Assembly (NCBI RefSeq): GCF_000308375.1
Contig: NZ_BAFQ01000187.1
Location: forward strand, 1 to 64,000
Source: Nocardia aobensis NBRC 100429
GTDB taxonomy: Bacteria; Actinomycetota; Actinomycetes; Mycobacteriales; Mycobacteriaceae
Direction of reading: 5' to 3'
DNA: 64,000 nucleotides
This document shows positions 63,584-64,000 of the stretch, piece after piece. The translations under genes were made by a program, and so were the position numbers. A model generated the notes under the pieces. That model did not search any database. It had not been told where the DNA came from and saw only the letters and a program-made list of their open reading frames with translations. Every line of letters begins with the position of its first letter. The stretch's first letter is position 1.

Positions 63584-64000
63584 ATGACCACTCCGGACAC
63601 CGCGGTACCCGCTCCCGCACCGGCGGGTGAACCCCGACGCCGCAACGGGCGGCGCATAGCACTGATCGTCGGACTCGTCGTGCTGCTCGCACTGGTCGGC
63701 ACCGCGGCGGGCGCCGAAACCTATCTGCGGCACAAGAATCAGCAGTGCATGGCCTCCCAGGTCGAGAAGGAGCTGGGATCGAAGGTCGATGTGGGATTCG
63801 GGCCGAAGCCGTTGCTGTTCACCGCTGTCGACCACAAGGTCCAATACATCACCGTCGACAGCGACGACGCCAAGTTCGGCCCGGCCGTGGACATGAAGGT
63901 GCACGCCAAGCTCAACGACATCACCCTGCTCGACGGCGGGCGGGGCGGCGCGAAGGTCGGCAGCAGCTCCGCCGACGCGACCTGGAGCAACGAGGGCATC
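63584..64000 (+). CDS. DUF2993 (LmeA-like) membrane-anchored protein, partial
   Basis: The first 139 residues of a protein running off the right edge. A proline/basic N-terminus is followed by one transmembrane helix (about 24-44, RIALIVGLVVLLALVGTAAG) and then the start of a DUF2993 lipid-binding domain: QCMASQVEKELGSKVDVGFG, then YITVDSDDAKFG. LmeA-type proteins bind phospholipids in the mycobacterial envelope. The phrase CMASQVEKELGSKVDV is close to Rv0479c-type proteins. No Shine-Dalgarno is seen. Confidence 0.85.
   Translation, partial: MTTPDTAVPAPAPAGEPRRRNGRRIALIVGLVVLLALVGTAAGAETYLRHKNQQCMASQVEKELGSKVDVGFGPKPLLFTAVDHKVQYITVDSDDAKFGPAVDMKVHAKLNDITLLDGGRGGAKVGSSSADATWSNEGI

Overview
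The window is about 68% GC, densely coded and full of GTG starts and 4-bp stop/start overlaps. Gene content and order match the conserved mycolic-acid actinobacterial block that runs in Mycobacterium tuberculosis from about Rv0479c to Rv0529. The protein sequences and the accessory genes point to Nocardia or a close relative. This assignment rests on recalled family and synteny knowledge; no search was run.

Layout. 1-12.6 kb is mostly accessory: a holin-like membrane protein (cut by the window edge), an autoregulated HTH/Clp-N pair, a cysteine desulfhydrase-like PLP enzyme, a 71-bp tandem repeat, bldC, a dapA paralogue facing a LysR regulator, an acyltransferase, XRE regulators and small proteins. 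12.7-20.4 kb holds a WS/DGAT acyltransferase and the hemL-phosphatase-resA-ccdA-resB-ccsB operon (minus strand), which joins haem precursor supply to cytochrome c assembly. 20.6-29.9 kb holds small membrane or secreted proteins, hemB, and the rex-hemA-hemC-hemD operon behind a clear Rex operator. A small plus-strand gene behind a DNA-damage-type promoter lies between hemD and hemB. 30-40.2 kb contains a glutaredoxin-like protein, a SerB1-like HAD phosphatase, an acyltransferase, a GalE2-like epimerase, ribosomal protein bS22, an excisionase-type HTH protein, proC, a thioesterase, a sugar isomerase-like protein, a large disordered membrane protein and a Ppx/GppA phosphatase.

40.3-47.9 kb holds an Rv0495c-like cysteine-rich protein, an FMN reductase, a secreted protein, senX3-regX3, a secreted X-Pro peptidase-type hydrolase and gpmA. 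47.9-53.9 kb is a second accessory island: a RES/Xre (MbcTA-type) toxin-antitoxin pair, a divergent SLATT-like two-TM protein, a two-gene YeiH-type transporter, a secreted alpha/beta hydrolase, an FAD monooxygenase and a DUF4287 protein. 53.9-64 kb returns to the core: ROK protein, YbjN protein, mshA (mycothiol), alpha/beta hydrolase, SDR, L,D-transpeptidase, murB, two tandem DUF2505 proteins, a methyltransferase-like protein, an AbiEi-like protein and the start of a DUF2993 protein.

The strongest non-coding signals are a complete promoter with two matching operators in front of the HTH/Clp-N pair, a PafBC-type DNA-damage promoter overlapping a LexA-like box, a Rex operator, and several strong terminators between convergent genes. 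No rRNA, tRNA, CRISPR array, insertion sequence or complete prophage was recognised.
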